DNA from: CAVYGM01 sp963768025
Lineage (GTDB): Bacteria; Bacteroidota; Bacteroidia; Cytophagales; Spirosomataceae
DNA: 64,000 nucleotides
Reading direction: 5' to 3'
Assembly: GCA_963768025.1 (NCBI GenBank)
Contig: CAVYGM010000009.1
Coordinates: 1-64,000 of the forward strand
Under the pieces are notes generated by a model. That model worked only from the letters and a program-made list of their open reading frames with translations, did no database searches and was not told the origin of the DNA. This document shows, piece by piece, positions 54,326-63,246 of this stretch (its first letter is position 1; every line of letters begins with the position of its first letter). A program made the translations under genes and the position numbers.

Positions 54326-55035
54326 TTAACTAATAACCGGTAACCAATAACCAACTACCGAAGCGACGGGCCGTTGCAGTACGTCCAGGAAGTCAGAAGC
54401 GGCCATTTGCAAACGCAGCGCGAAGCGGTCGATCTTCATGTTGAGCAGGTGGTAGCCCGCGTAGGCGATCAGACCGATGATCAGACCCGAACCCGAGGTG
54501 ATCATTTTCTCGTACATACCCCCGGAGATTGTACTGATATTGAAGTCGTTGGAAATAGAAATATCGTAGAAAATCCGGATGATACCCGCAATGGTACCCA
54601 CAAACCCAAGCATGGGCGCGATACCCGCAATCACGCCGAGGTAGGCGAGGTTACCCTCCATGCGTTGCAACTCGATCTGACTGGCGTTTTCGATGGTGGT
54701 TTCGATATCCTTGATCGGATAGCCGATGCGGCCCGTGGCGCGTTCCGAAAATCCGCCCGGCGGCGTTGCGTTGGTTGCGGCACAGCGACTCGGCCGATTT
54801 GAGATTGCCCTGCTGAATAAAATCCTTCACGTTGTCCACAAACGACTGCTCGATTTTACCATTTGCATTAATGGCCATCCAGCGCTCCACAATGAGAACC
54901 ATCGTGACTACAAAAAGAAAACCAAGGGGAAGCATTACCCAGCCTCCCTTCATCAACAAATCTAAAAACGGAAAGTCCCTGGTCAGAAACCGGGGCTACC
55001 ATAGTAGAGTCAGAAAGTGCTTGCAGCAGCATCAT
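54326..55035 (-). pseudogene. exbB: ExbB/MotA/TolQ proton channel protein, two frameshifts
   Basis: The start at 55035 gives MMLLQALSDSTMVAPVSDQ, broken near 54967 by one extra base. Then LLMKGGWVMLPLGFLFVVTMVLIVERW (first membrane helix) continues to about 54780, broken again near a GCC/CGG stretch. The last part is NLAYLGVIAGIAPMLGFVGTIAGIIRIFYDI and SGLIIGLIAYAGYHLL (helices two and three). Joined length about 235 residues, as usual. Same strand and 135 bp upstream of exbD. Frame breaks look like sequence error. Confidence 0.85.
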
Positions 55036-55290
55036 AGGGAAGTAAAAAGTAATGAGTGAGATAGAAAAACGGCTCGAAATTAAAGCATGTCAGGCAACTT
55101 CTGAAATAAACGGTGGAGTCTATTGCATATTGTTCAATCTCCAAAGATAGAAAAAATACCCTCGGACGCGTTTCTAAATTCTGTAATTCCTTGGTTGATG
55201 AGCCTGGATTGATAAAAATCAGGAATGCAGGTACCTACATTCGCACCTGGCGACTACCTTTGGTTTACAGATCAATCCTGTTCCTACGGC

Positions 55291-55635
55291 ATGGAAAAGC
55301 TAATCACTCCATCGGTTCTTCGCCATATTCCATTGGCCATCCTGAGCGGTCTTATCATCGGCTATTCGGGACTCAAAGGCGAAAGTGTTCATGTACCTTT
55401 TTTTCTCAATATGCTGTTTAGCGTAGGCCTGGGTTGGCTTCAACCCCAAAAAGGATGGATCCTGGCACTTGTACAAATTGTCACGATTCTCGGTGGGTAT
55501 TTTGGCTTTTCGGGTACAGGCTTGCTTACCGCCGAGCATGCTGATGTGGCCGAGTTTGCTACCTGGCTGGCACCAGTACCTACGCTGGCGGGGAGTTTTA
55601 TGGGTGCCTTTCTCAAACGGGCTTTCTTGAAATAA
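55291..55635 (+). CDS. Small integral membrane protein, unknown function
   Basis: 114 residues from ATG 55291 (MEKLITPSVLRHIPLAIL). Three to four hydrophobic segments: IPLAILSGLIIGYSGL, FFLNMLFSVGLGWL, GWILALVQIVTILGGYFGF, and LAPVPTLAGSFMGAFL. No recognised family. The upstream in-frame extension to 55225 lacks a good start context. Confidence 0.55.
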   Translation: MEKLITPSVLRHIPLAILSGLIIGYSGLKGESVHVPFFLNMLFSVGLGWLQPQKGWILALVQIVTILGGYFGFSGTGLLTAEHADVAEFATWLAPVPTLAGSFMGAFLKRAFLK

Positions 55636-55746
55636 TGCCGCTTGTTACAAGAGTGCTGAGAATTGGTTAAATCCGAGTCACCGCCATAGATTGTTCCGGG
55701 AAAAAATTATATCTTTTCCCCATCAACATAAAACTCCTCCCTCCGT

Positions 55747-56175
55747 ATGACTCCCGATCAGACTTTCCAAATCGCCAGTGCCCTTGTCATGCCCCAGTGG
55801 CTACTCATGGCTTTTGCACCCCGCTGGTTCGTGACGCAGTTTCTCGTCAAGTCTTTCGTCATCCCGGTAGTGCTGGCGGTAGTATACGCCTACTATCTTT
55901 TCTCCGGCGGTCCCGTTGACTTCGCGGCTTTCGGCACCCTGGAAGGCGTAAAGGGCCTTTTTCAGGCCGGTGGCGATGTCGTCATGCTGGCGGGTTGGAT
56001 TCACTACCTTGCCTTCGATCTTATAGCGGGTAGCGTGGTCATGCGCGACGCCCAGGAGCGGGGTATTACGCATTGGTGGGTGATCGTGCCCATTTTCTTT
56101 TGCTTTATGCTAGGGCCCATCGGCTTGCTGCTGTACTGGATCATCCGGACGGCCAAAATCAGGAAACTGAGTTAG
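55747..56175 (+). CDS. DUF4281 / ABA4-like membrane protein
   Basis: 142 residues, about four membrane segments. FQIASALVMPQWLLMAFAPRW, FVIPVVLAVVYAYYLF, VMLAGWIHYLAFDLIAGSVVMRDAQERG and VPIFFCFMLGPIGLLLYWIIR follow the ABA4-like pattern. Plant members act in neoxanthin formation; the bacterial role is unknown. Confidence 0.85.
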   Translation: MTPDQTFQIASALVMPQWLLMAFAPRWFVTQFLVKSFVIPVVLAVVYAYYLFSGGPVDFAAFGTLEGVKGLFQAGGDVVMLAGWIHYLAFDLIAGSVVMRDAQERGITHWWVIVPIFFCFMLGPIGLLLYWIIRTAKIRKLS

Positions 56176-56202
56176 TTTATTCAAATTGCCTGTTTTTCTG
56201 CC

Positions 56203-56210
56203 TACTTTTG
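56203..56210 (+). promoter_or_regulatory. Candidate -7 box of the copper-type operon
   Basis: TACTTTTG fits TAnnTTTG, 46 bp before the small cysteine-motif gene. No clear -33 box. Confidence 0.3.
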
Positions 56211-56255
56211 CCGGATTAACGTAAGAACGCCCCGAGTTTTGGCGTTATAAAAATC

Positions 56256-56657
56256 GTGAAGAGTTCCATCAGACAAGGCATCGCCGTCGGCTTCTTAGTA
56301 CTCCTGTGCATCAAAGCATGGGTGATGCCTCTCTTGTACCTCGATTACGAGCTGCGCAAGGAATTTATCATTGATAATTTTTGTGTTAACAAAGATCGCC
56401 CCGAGCTTCATTGCGACGGTAAGTGCTACCTCGCCACCCGTCTGGCCGCGGTACAGGAGCAGGAAGAGGAGCAAGCCCAGCGGGCCTTTATGTTTAAGCT
56501 CCTCGAAAACATCACCGACTGCCATACCTCCTTTATTACTTTTTCGTCTCCACAATCCCTCGATATTCTACTTGCACACACTGGATTTTCCTATTCCTCT
56601 CCTTTTTTGACGAATGCGGCTACTGCCGACATTTTTCATCCGCCGCAGGCCGCCTGA
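56256..56657 (+). CDS. Small membrane-anchored protein with HCDGKCYL motif
   Basis: 133 residues with GTG start at 56256 (MKSSIRQGIAVGFLVLLCIK). A single N-terminal helix, then FCVNKDRPELHCDGKCYLATRL, a Cys/His cluster (C-x8-HC-x3-C) that looks able to bind a metal ion. A Glu/Gln stretch and a hydrophobic C-terminal part follow. Similar small proteins in Bacteroidota lie near metal-uptake genes, to my knowledge without assigned function. Next gene 157 bp later is a di-heme enzyme. Confidence 0.6.
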   Translation: MKSSIRQGIAVGFLVLLCIKAWVMPLLYLDYELRKEFIIDNFCVNKDRPELHCDGKCYLATRLAAVQEQEEEQAQRAFMFKLLENITDCHTSFITFSSPQSLDILLAHTGFSYSSPFLTNAATADIFHPPQAA

Positions 56658-56813
56658 TTTCCCTCTCTTTTCTTAGCTCCGCATTTTTTCTCCGGCATAC
56701 CACCGGCGAAAATCGCTTTATAGCGTTCAATACCCCGTGGTTTGATAGAAATCCTCTCATTTGGAGGCACCTATTTGCCCATCGGATGAGCTATTTCAAT
56801 TTAATGGATCGTT

Positions 56814-57920
56814 ATGAAAAAACGTTGGTTTTGGCTGGTGGTGCTCTTTGTATGCGCTTGCCAACCCGCTACTACCCCGCCTGAGGCAGTAGAACCGAAA
56901 GCGTTGTTTGAGCGTCCGGCCAATTTCCCCGAGCCCGTGTACCTTATTGAAAGTAATCCGGTCACGAAGGAGGGAGTTGAGTTGGGCAAGACGCTGTTTT
57001 ACGATGGTATTCTGTCGCGCGATAGTACCATTGCCTGCGGCGAATGCCACCGGCAGTACTACGGCTTCACGCACCACCTGCATGACCTGAGCCATGGTAT
57101 TAATGGCCGCACGGGCCTGCGCAACGCGCTTCCCTTGCAGAACCTAGCCTGGCTGCGGCGCTTTCAGTGGGACGGGAGTATCGAAAAACTGGAAGATCAG
57201 CCGGTTTTCCCGATTGAGCACCCCGACGAAATGGACGATACCATGGAGAATGTGGTGAAGAAACTGCGAACCAGCAAGCTCTATCCGGCGCTGTTCAAGG
57301 CGGCCTATGGTACGGAAGAAATCACCACGCAAAATACGCTGAAAGCACTCACGCAATTCATGCTCACGCTGGTATCGGCGCAGTCGAAGTACGATCAGTC
57401 CGTCCGGAAAGAAAATGGGGTGACGCTCACCGCCGACGAGCTAGCCGGGATGCAGCTCTTCCAGAGCAAGGGATGCAAAAGCTGCCACTCGGGGGAGCTG
57501 TTTACGGATCAAAGCTTTCGAAACAATGGCCTGGCACCCTTCGAGCGGAGCAAAGTAGTGTACGTAGACGGTAAGCCCACGATTCAGGTAGTGGTGGATG
57601 AAGGGCGTTTTCGGGTGACCGGACAGCCATCGGATCGCTTCAAATTTGTGGTCCCCAGCCTGCGCAACATAGCGGCTACGCTCCCGTACATGCACGACGG
57701 ACGTTTCAAGACGTTGAAAGATGTACTTGATTTTTATAGTAGAGGAATGCAGGACAGCCCCACGCTCGACCCGGTCTTCCGGCAGGCGGATGGTACCCTG
57801 GGTATCCCACTCAGCGAAGAGGAAAAATCCAAACTCATCGCTTTTCTCAATGCATTAACCGATAACGAATTTTTAAAAGACCCCCGCTTTGCCGAGCCTG
57901 CCGGGTTTCCTGTCCGGTAG
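56814..57920 (+). CDS. Di-heme cytochrome c peroxidase / MauG-MbnH family lipoprotein, first copy
   Basis: 368 residues. Lipobox around Cys-14/Cys-16 (VVLFVCACQPA). Two c-type heme sites: CGECH at 75-79 and CKSCH near 221-225. Family patterns GKTLFYDGILSRDSTIACGECH, LFTDQSFRNNG, PSLRNIAATLPYMHDGRFKTL and the helix after it. The MbnP gene is encoded 37 bp downstream. MbnH enzymes oxidise a tryptophan of MbnP to kynurenine to make a copper site, so that reaction is the best guess, with plain peroxidase as the alternative. Confidence 0.85.
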   Translation: MKKRWFWLVVLFVCACQPATTPPEAVEPKALFERPANFPEPVYLIESNPVTKEGVELGKTLFYDGILSRDSTIACGECHRQYYGFTHHLHDLSHGINGRTGLRNALPLQNLAWLRRFQWDGSIEKLEDQPVFPIEHPDEMDDTMENVVKKLRTSKLYPALFKAAYGTEEITTQNTLKALTQFMLTLVSAQSKYDQSVRKENGVTLTADELAGMQLFQSKGCKSCHSGELFTDQSFRNNGLAPFERSKVVYVDGKPTIQVVVDEGRFRVTGQPSDRFKFVVPSLRNIAATLPYMHDGRFKTLKDVLDFYSRGMQDSPTLDPVFRQADGTLGIPLSEEEKSKLIAFLNALTDNEFLKDPRFAEPAGFPVR

Positions 57921-57956
57921 CTTCCAGCGGATTACTTTAACTCCAACTTATTCAAG

Positions 57957-58766
57957 ATGAAAACAATAGGTAACTATCTCTTTACTACTATCCTTGCTGC
58001 CGCTTTTTTGCTGGCTTGTACCAACGATGAAGTTGAGCCCATCGGGGCCAATGATAAAAACAGCGTTATCCTGGAATTTGATAACCGCGTGGGTGCCCAG
58101 AAAATGGCCCTGGGCACCACTACCTACAAGAATGGCTCCGGGGAAGATTTTACGCTCACGACGTTCAATTACTTTATTAGCAATGTAGCCCTGAAAAAAG
58201 CCGACGGAAGCATGGTGAAATTCCCGGATCAGTACTTTCTGATTCGTCAGTCTGACCCCGCATCCTGGGAACCCGAACTGAAAGACGTACCGGCGGCCGA
58301 CTACACCGAAATCAGCTTTGTGATCGGGGTGGATAGTACCCGTAGTGTATCGGACATCAGCGCCCGAACGGGAGTGCTGGATCCTACTTCCTACGGTGAC
58401 GATGGCATGTACTGGTCGTGGAATTCGGGTTATATTTTTGTAAAAATGGAAGGTACGTCGCCCGTCGTTCCGCTCAATTCGGCTGGGAGTCGGGCTTTCG
58501 CGTTGCACGTAGGCGGCTATGGAGGCCGCACGGCCGTTGCTCCCAACAACCTGCGTTCTGTAACCCTGCCGCTGAATGGCATTGCTACCGTACGGAAAAA
58601 TATTGCCCCCACGGTGCATCTGGTAGCCGATTTTCTGAAAGTATTCAATGGTGCCACTACCCTCAAACTGGCCGAGACCAATAGCGTCCACAACCCGGCC
58701 GTAGCCGGCCCCATTGCTGACAACTACAAGAACATGTTTGTGGTAGATCATGTACATAACGACTAA
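57957..58766 (+). CDS. MbnP-like copper-binding lipoprotein
   Basis: 269 residues. Lipobox LLAC in MKTIGNYLFTTILAAAFLLAC. MbnP patterns: VILEFDNRVGAQKMALG, FTLTTFNYFISNVAL, SFVIGVDSTRS, and MYWSWNSGYIFVKMEG near residue 150, which holds the two Trp of the site modified by MbnH. The C-terminal VVDHVHND could supply copper-binding His. Sandwiched between two di-heme enzymes. Confidence 0.85.
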   Translation: MKTIGNYLFTTILAAAFLLACTNDEVEPIGANDKNSVILEFDNRVGAQKMALGTTTYKNGSGEDFTLTTFNYFISNVALKKADGSMVKFPDQYFLIRQSDPASWEPELKDVPAADYTEISFVIGVDSTRSVSDISARTGVLDPTSYGDDGMYWSWNSGYIFVKMEGTSPVVPLNSAGSRAFALHVGGYGGRTAVAPNNLRSVTLPLNGIATVRKNIAPTVHLVADFLKVFNGATTLKLAETNSVHNPAVAGPIADNYKNMFVVDHVHND

Positions 58767-58868
58767 CCTCACCCCCCGCCCCCTCTCCTTGCAGGAGAAG
58801 GGGAGCTTGTCCTCCAAGCCTCTCCCGCCCCGGGAGGGGCTTGAGGGGGCGGTCGCCGCGTGGTGAGG
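58767..58868. repeat. GC-rich branched intergenic repeat
   Basis: The outer stem CCTCACC (58767-58773) pairs with GGTGAGG (58862-58868), and CCGCCCCCTC (58776-58785) with its complement at 58843-58852. Inside are two hairpins (CTCCTTGCAGGAG, and AAGCCTCTCCCG with a near-complement). The whole can fold as a three-way junction. Similar CCTCACCCC-type elements are known to be scattered in several bacterial phyla. It interrupts the operon between mbnP and the second di-heme gene. Confidence 0.65.
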
Positions 58869-58884
58869 TGAAAACACTGATGCT

Positions 58885-59902
58885 ATGAAATACGTACTAT
58901 TCCTCTTGCTGGTTCTCCTATCCGGTTGTACCTCTTTCGAAACCACCGAACCGGAGAATCTATTCGAAGTACCCGCCAATTTTCCGGAGCCGGTCTATGA
59001 TCTGAGCAAAAATCCGATCACGAAAGATGGTTTTGAGTTGGGCAAAGCCTTGTTCAACGACCCGATTCTGTCGCGGAACCTGACCATTTCCTGCGCCGAG
59101 TGCCACACGCCAACCGTCGGGCTTTACCCACCACGGGCATGATGTGAGCCATGGCATCGACAACCGCAAGGGTACCCGCAACTCGCTTCCGATTCAGAAT
59201 ATGGCCTGGGAGTCGGAGTTTTTTTGGGATGGCGGGGTAGGGGATCTGGACTTCGTACCGATTGCCCCCATCGAAAATCCGGTGGAAATGGATGAAAAAA
59301 CGGGTAACGTGCTGGAAAAACTTCGCCAATCGCCCCGCTATCCGGCGATGTTCAAGCGGGCCTACGGCTCGGAAGAAATCACATCGGCCAAATTCCTGAA
59401 AGCCCTTTCGCAATTCATGCTCACGCTGGTGTCGGCCGATTCGCGCTACGACCAATTCGTGCGCAACGAAGGGGGTACCCTCACGCCGGACGAGTCGGCG
59501 GGATTAACCATTTTTAAGCAAAAGTGCGCCAGTTGCCACACGGGTGAGCTTTTTACGGATCGTAGCTACCGCAACAACGGCCTGACGATCCAGGGCAATG
59601 ACCCCGGCCGGGCCTTGATTACGGGCGATGAGAACGACCGCAACAAATTCAGGGTACCCAGCCTGCGCAATGTAGCCGTGACCGGCCCCTACATGCACGA
59701 CGGACGTTTTTATACGCTGGATGCCGTGCTGGATCATTACGCCGAAGGCGTGCAGGCCACCCCGAATCTTGATCCATTATTGAATAAAGAGGGCAAGCGG
59801 GGCATCGCGCTCTCGGCCGACGAAAGGCGGCAGGTCGTGGCCTTTCTTAAAACGCTGACGGACGATACGTTCCTGAAAGACAAACGATTTTCAACTCCCT
59901 GA
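58885..59902 (+). pseudogene. Di-heme cytochrome c peroxidase / MauG-MbnH family lipoprotein, second copy, one frameshift
   Basis: Paralogue of 56814, about 340 residues when repaired. Lipobox SGC in MKYVLFLLLVLLSGC. First heme site CAECH, then a run of GGG at 59119-59121 has one G too many. Beyond it THHGHDVSHGIDNRKGTRNSLP continues in the next frame. Second heme site CASCH. PSLRNVAVTGPYMHDGRFYTL is present. The end overlaps the next start by 1 bp. Confidence 0.85.
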
Positions 59903-60845
59903 TGATGAAAAAAATACTTTACCTTGGCTTGATGTTGTGGGGTACCCTACCCGCCAGTGCCTGCGATATGTGCGGTTGCGCCAACAGCGGCTCCTACTTC
60001 GGGCTAATGCCCCAATCGCACAAGTCGATGGTGGGCCTGCGCTACTCGCACCTGAATTTTGAAACCCACCCGACCAGTCTCTATTCCCGCACCGAGGAAA
60101 CCTTTCGAATCACCGAACTCTACGGGCGGTTTTATCCCGCCAAGCGCGTGCAGGCGATGGTCTTTCTGCCCTATCGCCTGGACGAACAAATGGTAGAAGG
60201 CGGCATCAAAAAGCAACAAGGCCTGGGCGATGCTACGCTGCTAGTCAACTATAATGTGCTGAATACCTTCATGGACAGTGAGGAAGCCCGGCCCGTCAAC
60301 CATAGCTTGCAGCTGGGCGGCGGGGTGAAGGTACCCACGGGTCGTTTTCGCTACGATGAGAACGACCCACTGGCGGTAGCCAACGCCAATTTTCAGCCCG
60401 GTACGGGCAGCACCGACTTCATCCTCAATGCCTTCTATACCCTGACCGCCGGGAAATGGGGTACCTTGCTGACGGCTTCGCACAAACTCAACACCACCAA
60501 CGCCAGCGGTTACCGCTTCGGCAATCAAACTTACGGTAGCATGGATTTTTACCGGACTTTTACAAAGGGTACCCTGTCGATCATGCCGCACCTGGGGTTG
60601 TACGCCGAGCATTCGACTTACGCGACCCAAAAGAGAAGCGCGTGCTGCATGAAAGCGGCGGAAATCTGCTCAATGGCACGGCGGGGGTTTCGCTCTTTGC
60701 CAACCGCTGGACGGCTGGCGTAAGCCTCCAAAAACCCCTGGCGCAGCATCTGTCGGGCGGTGAAGTAGTGAGTAAGTCGCGGGCCTTGGTGCAGGTGGGG
60801 TGGTTGTTTAAGGAAGAAGGTGGAGGCAGGTGCGCACCAGGCTGA
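59902..60845 (+). pseudogene. Outer-membrane-type protein with CDMCGC motif, one frameshift
   Basis: About 310 residues. After signal peptide MMKKILYLGLMLWGTLPASA the mature start is CDMCGCANSGSYFGLMPQ, a Cys motif that could bind metal or a lipid. The rest alternates polar and hydrophobic residues as in a beta-barrel (MVGLRYSHLNFETHPTSLY, VQAMVFLPYRL, HSLQLGGGVKVPTGRF). A base is missing near 60621, where YADPKEKRVLHESGGNLL should follow. The barrel then continues to WLFKEEG. Likely a porin or sensor in the copper system. Confidence 0.75.
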
Positions 60846-60963
60846 GTAGATCACAGAAAGTAAGCGTGGTTTTTTTTATAACTAAATCGTAAACGGTTTT
60901 TCAACTTTACGAATAAGTTATTTATTTGCCAGAAAAAAATCTACATCCTTACCGTACCCTTCC

Positions 60964-62175
60964 ATGACTACCTTTCGCACCATTATGTTCCTGCTGATAA
61001 GCGGATTAACGACAACCTACGGGCAAATTGATTTTGAAAAAGCTTCCTGGGAGAAAATCAAGGAAAAAGCAAAAGCAGAGAAAAAGCTGATTTTTGTGGA
61101 TGTGTATACGACCTGGTGCGGACCCTGCAAGATGCTGGACAGCCAGGTGTTTAGTAACCGGCAGCTGGGCCAGCGTATGAATGCTTTCTTCGTTAGCTAC
61201 AAAGCTGACGCCGAGTCGCATGGGCGTTCCCTGGCCGCTCAGTTTGCGGTGAATGCCTATCCCACGGGGATTTTTCTGGACGCTGACGGTAATCTGTTGC
61301 ACAAATTCATCGGCTTCAAGTCGGTGCCCGAGTTCACTGCCGAGGCCAACATCGCCATGCAGGCTACTGAAAATGGCCAGATTTTTACTCTTTACGAAAC
61401 TGCTTTCGAACAGGGAAACTACAATGCTCAAGTCACATTTACCTACCTCAAATTCCGCCGGATCTATGCCCTTCCTACGCACGATCTGCTGGAAAAGGTC
61501 TTGAAAAAAATGCCCGATGATTCTCTTCAAACGCCGCATTGGCAGAAGATCATAATTGAAAATACCCAATGGGCCGAGGGCAAAGGATTTGACTGGCTGC
61601 TGACGCAGAGGCAGGTACCCAATCTCAGAAATAAGCTCGAATTTATCATTAGCAATACGGTACAGAAGGCATCCCAGGAAAAGAACAAAAAGCTCTTCCA
61701 GAATGCGCTGACCTATGTAGATTCTCTACTGGCACCCGTCGAAGCTCGGGAATTGAAAACGAGATATACTATGGATTTTGCGGCCGCCACAAAAAACTAC
61801 GATCAATTGGCCGATGCCGCCGAACAGTACCTCGAGCAGGAAATTATTCCTTCGTTGTCTGCCAGTAGTCAGGAGAAAACACCCGAAGCCTACCGGAAGG
61901 CCATCGACCAACTGACTAATGTATGCTGGATGTACAGTGAATACGTAAAAAAAGACCGCCTCACCAAAGTGTGCGATTGTGTAGCGGCGGTTATTGAAAA
62001 AGAAAAAAATCCGGCCCTGCTGAGCCATTATGCCAGCCTGCTCTACAAGCAGGGCGACTACGAAAATGCCCTCGCCGCCCAGACCCAGGCCGTGGAAATA
62101 GCCCGTACTGCCAACGACGGAGGCTTGGGCAAGTACGAAGAAAAGCTCAAACTCATCAAACGGAAGAAATTATAA
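60964..62175 (+). CDS. Secreted thioredoxin-fold protein with TPR-like C-terminus
   Basis: 403 residues. Signal peptide MTTFRTIMFLLISGLTTTYG; the thioredoxin fold holds active site WCGPCK near residue 51-56 (LIFVDVYTTWCGPCKMLDSQVF) and cis-Pro in AYPTGIF. After about residue 150 comes a helical region, ending with TPR-like helices (LYKQGDYENALAAQTQAVEIA). Likely a periplasmic disulfide reductase; partner unknown. Confidence 0.85.
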   Translation: MTTFRTIMFLLISGLTTTYGQIDFEKASWEKIKEKAKAEKKLIFVDVYTTWCGPCKMLDSQVFSNRQLGQRMNAFFVSYKADAESHGRSLAAQFAVNAYPTGIFLDADGNLLHKFIGFKSVPEFTAEANIAMQATENGQIFTLYETAFEQGNYNAQVTFTYLKFRRIYALPTHDLLEKVLKKMPDDSLQTPHWQKIIIENTQWAEGKGFDWLLTQRQVPNLRNKLEFIISNTVQKASQEKNKKLFQNALTYVDSLLAPVEARELKTRYTMDFAAATKNYDQLADAAEQYLEQEIIPSLSASSQEKTPEAYRKAIDQLTNVCWMYSEYVKKDRLTKVCDCVAAVIEKEKNPALLSHYASLLYKQGDYENALAAQTQAVEIARTANDGGLGKYEEKLKLIKRKKL

Positions 62176-62226
62176 GTAGGGGTGCGACGTATGCCGTAAG
62201 CGCTCCCCCACGGACTAATCCCTGTA

Positions 62227-62262
62227 AAGCAATAAAGGCACCCGGAGGTGCCTTTATTGCTT
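62227..62262. terminator. Bidirectional terminator
   Basis: 16-bp perfect stem AAGCAATAAAGGCACC (62227-62242) with complement at 62247-62262, 4-base loop, between convergent genes. Confidence 0.9.
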
Positions 62263-62281
62263 ACGAAAGCTACCAGACCCT

Positions 62282-62773
62282 TTACTTTTTCCTTTTGGGC
62301 GGCTTCATGGCGTTACCGTTAATGTCGTAGTACATGTCCTTATTCTTCACCTTGGCTGTATAGTAGGTCTCATTGCCCACTTTGACTTCATACGGATAGT
62401 TGGCCTCCTGGCCTTTAAGCGTGCTCTGAACCGTCAGGGGAAGTGCATCCATGGACATGCTAGATCGTATCTCCTGCTGATTACCCTGTAAGTCATAGGT
62501 CACCCAAGTGTCCCGGCCGTTCTGCTGAAAGTTGGTCCGGTAGCCCGTTTTACTGCTTTCCCATTTTGAGGTGGTGATGCCCGGATAGGCAGTGCCGAAG
62601 GTGGTTTGCACATTTTTCGGAATTTTGTCATACGGCGTCCCCACATAGTTGGCACCCATGTTGGTGGTTTGGGTGGGACTTTGATTCACACCGGTACCGG
62701 CGGGATTGGTCGTTTGGGCGTTGGCACCCAGCCCGGCGGCTACGAAAGCCGCGATTAAAAGCGTATGTTTCAT
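62282..62773 (-). CDS. Small secreted PepSY-like protein
   Basis: About 163 residues from ATG 62773 (MKHTLLIAAFVAAGLGANA). A Thr/Asn/Gln-rich stretch, then a PepSY/BLIP-like repeat pair: VQTTFGTAYPGITTSKWESSKTGYRTNF and VQSTLKGQEANYPYEVKVGNETYYTAKV. Basic C-terminus. Function unknown. Confidence 0.7.
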   Translation of the reverse strand: MKHTLLIAAFVAAGLGANAQTTNPAGTGVNQSPTQTTNMGANYVGTPYDKIPKNVQTTFGTAYPGITTSKWESSKTGYRTNFQQNGRDTWVTYDLQGNQQEIRSSMSMDALPLTVQSTLKGQEANYPYEVKVGNETYYTAKVKNKDMYYDINGNAMKPPKRKK

Positions 62774-63246
62774 GATTGAAAATGAAAAAAATGAATAAAT
62801 AGAACATAGAACCACTGCCCTCTCTTGCACAACTCTCAACTTCACTGCCTGGTAGATCGCGGTTAGGAACTACCAAAACTTCCCATGCTCCTTACTTCAT
62901 TCACATGAGGGCCGATACTTTGTGGAAAGTGCCCGTTCTTGGGTTATATTTTATAAAATTCATACCAGGTAGTATATGAAAGTACACTAACCTGTCGGCA
63001 ACTACGGAGGGGGCTTTAAATAGCCGGTTAACTGGTGGCAGGCCAGCTGTGTGTCCCGGAAAATCAACACTTGCTGTCCACTTCTTTGCTTTCTTCCCGG
63101 CGGGTCATTCCACAACTCTGCAATTTCTTATTAACTTTGTAAGTTGAGAAGGGGCTCAGCAAGGTGTTATCTGCTTTCCCAGGCCCTTTTTCGAGACCAG
63201 GAATTCATCGCATTCACGAATAACCGGGCTTCGGCCCTTTGTACCC
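62774..63246 (+). promoter_or_regulatory. Intergenic region upstream of ffh
   Basis: 473 bp. No open reading frame recognised. TAACTTTG at 63132-63139 fits a -7 box and would give an ffh leader of about 100 bases. A 4.5S RNA-like segment was looked for and not found. Confidence 0.35.

Noticed and set aside
63000..63246. 4.5S/SRP RNA upstream of ffh
   Set aside because: No GGAA-type tetraloop hairpin with the conserved domain IV bases could be found on either strand.
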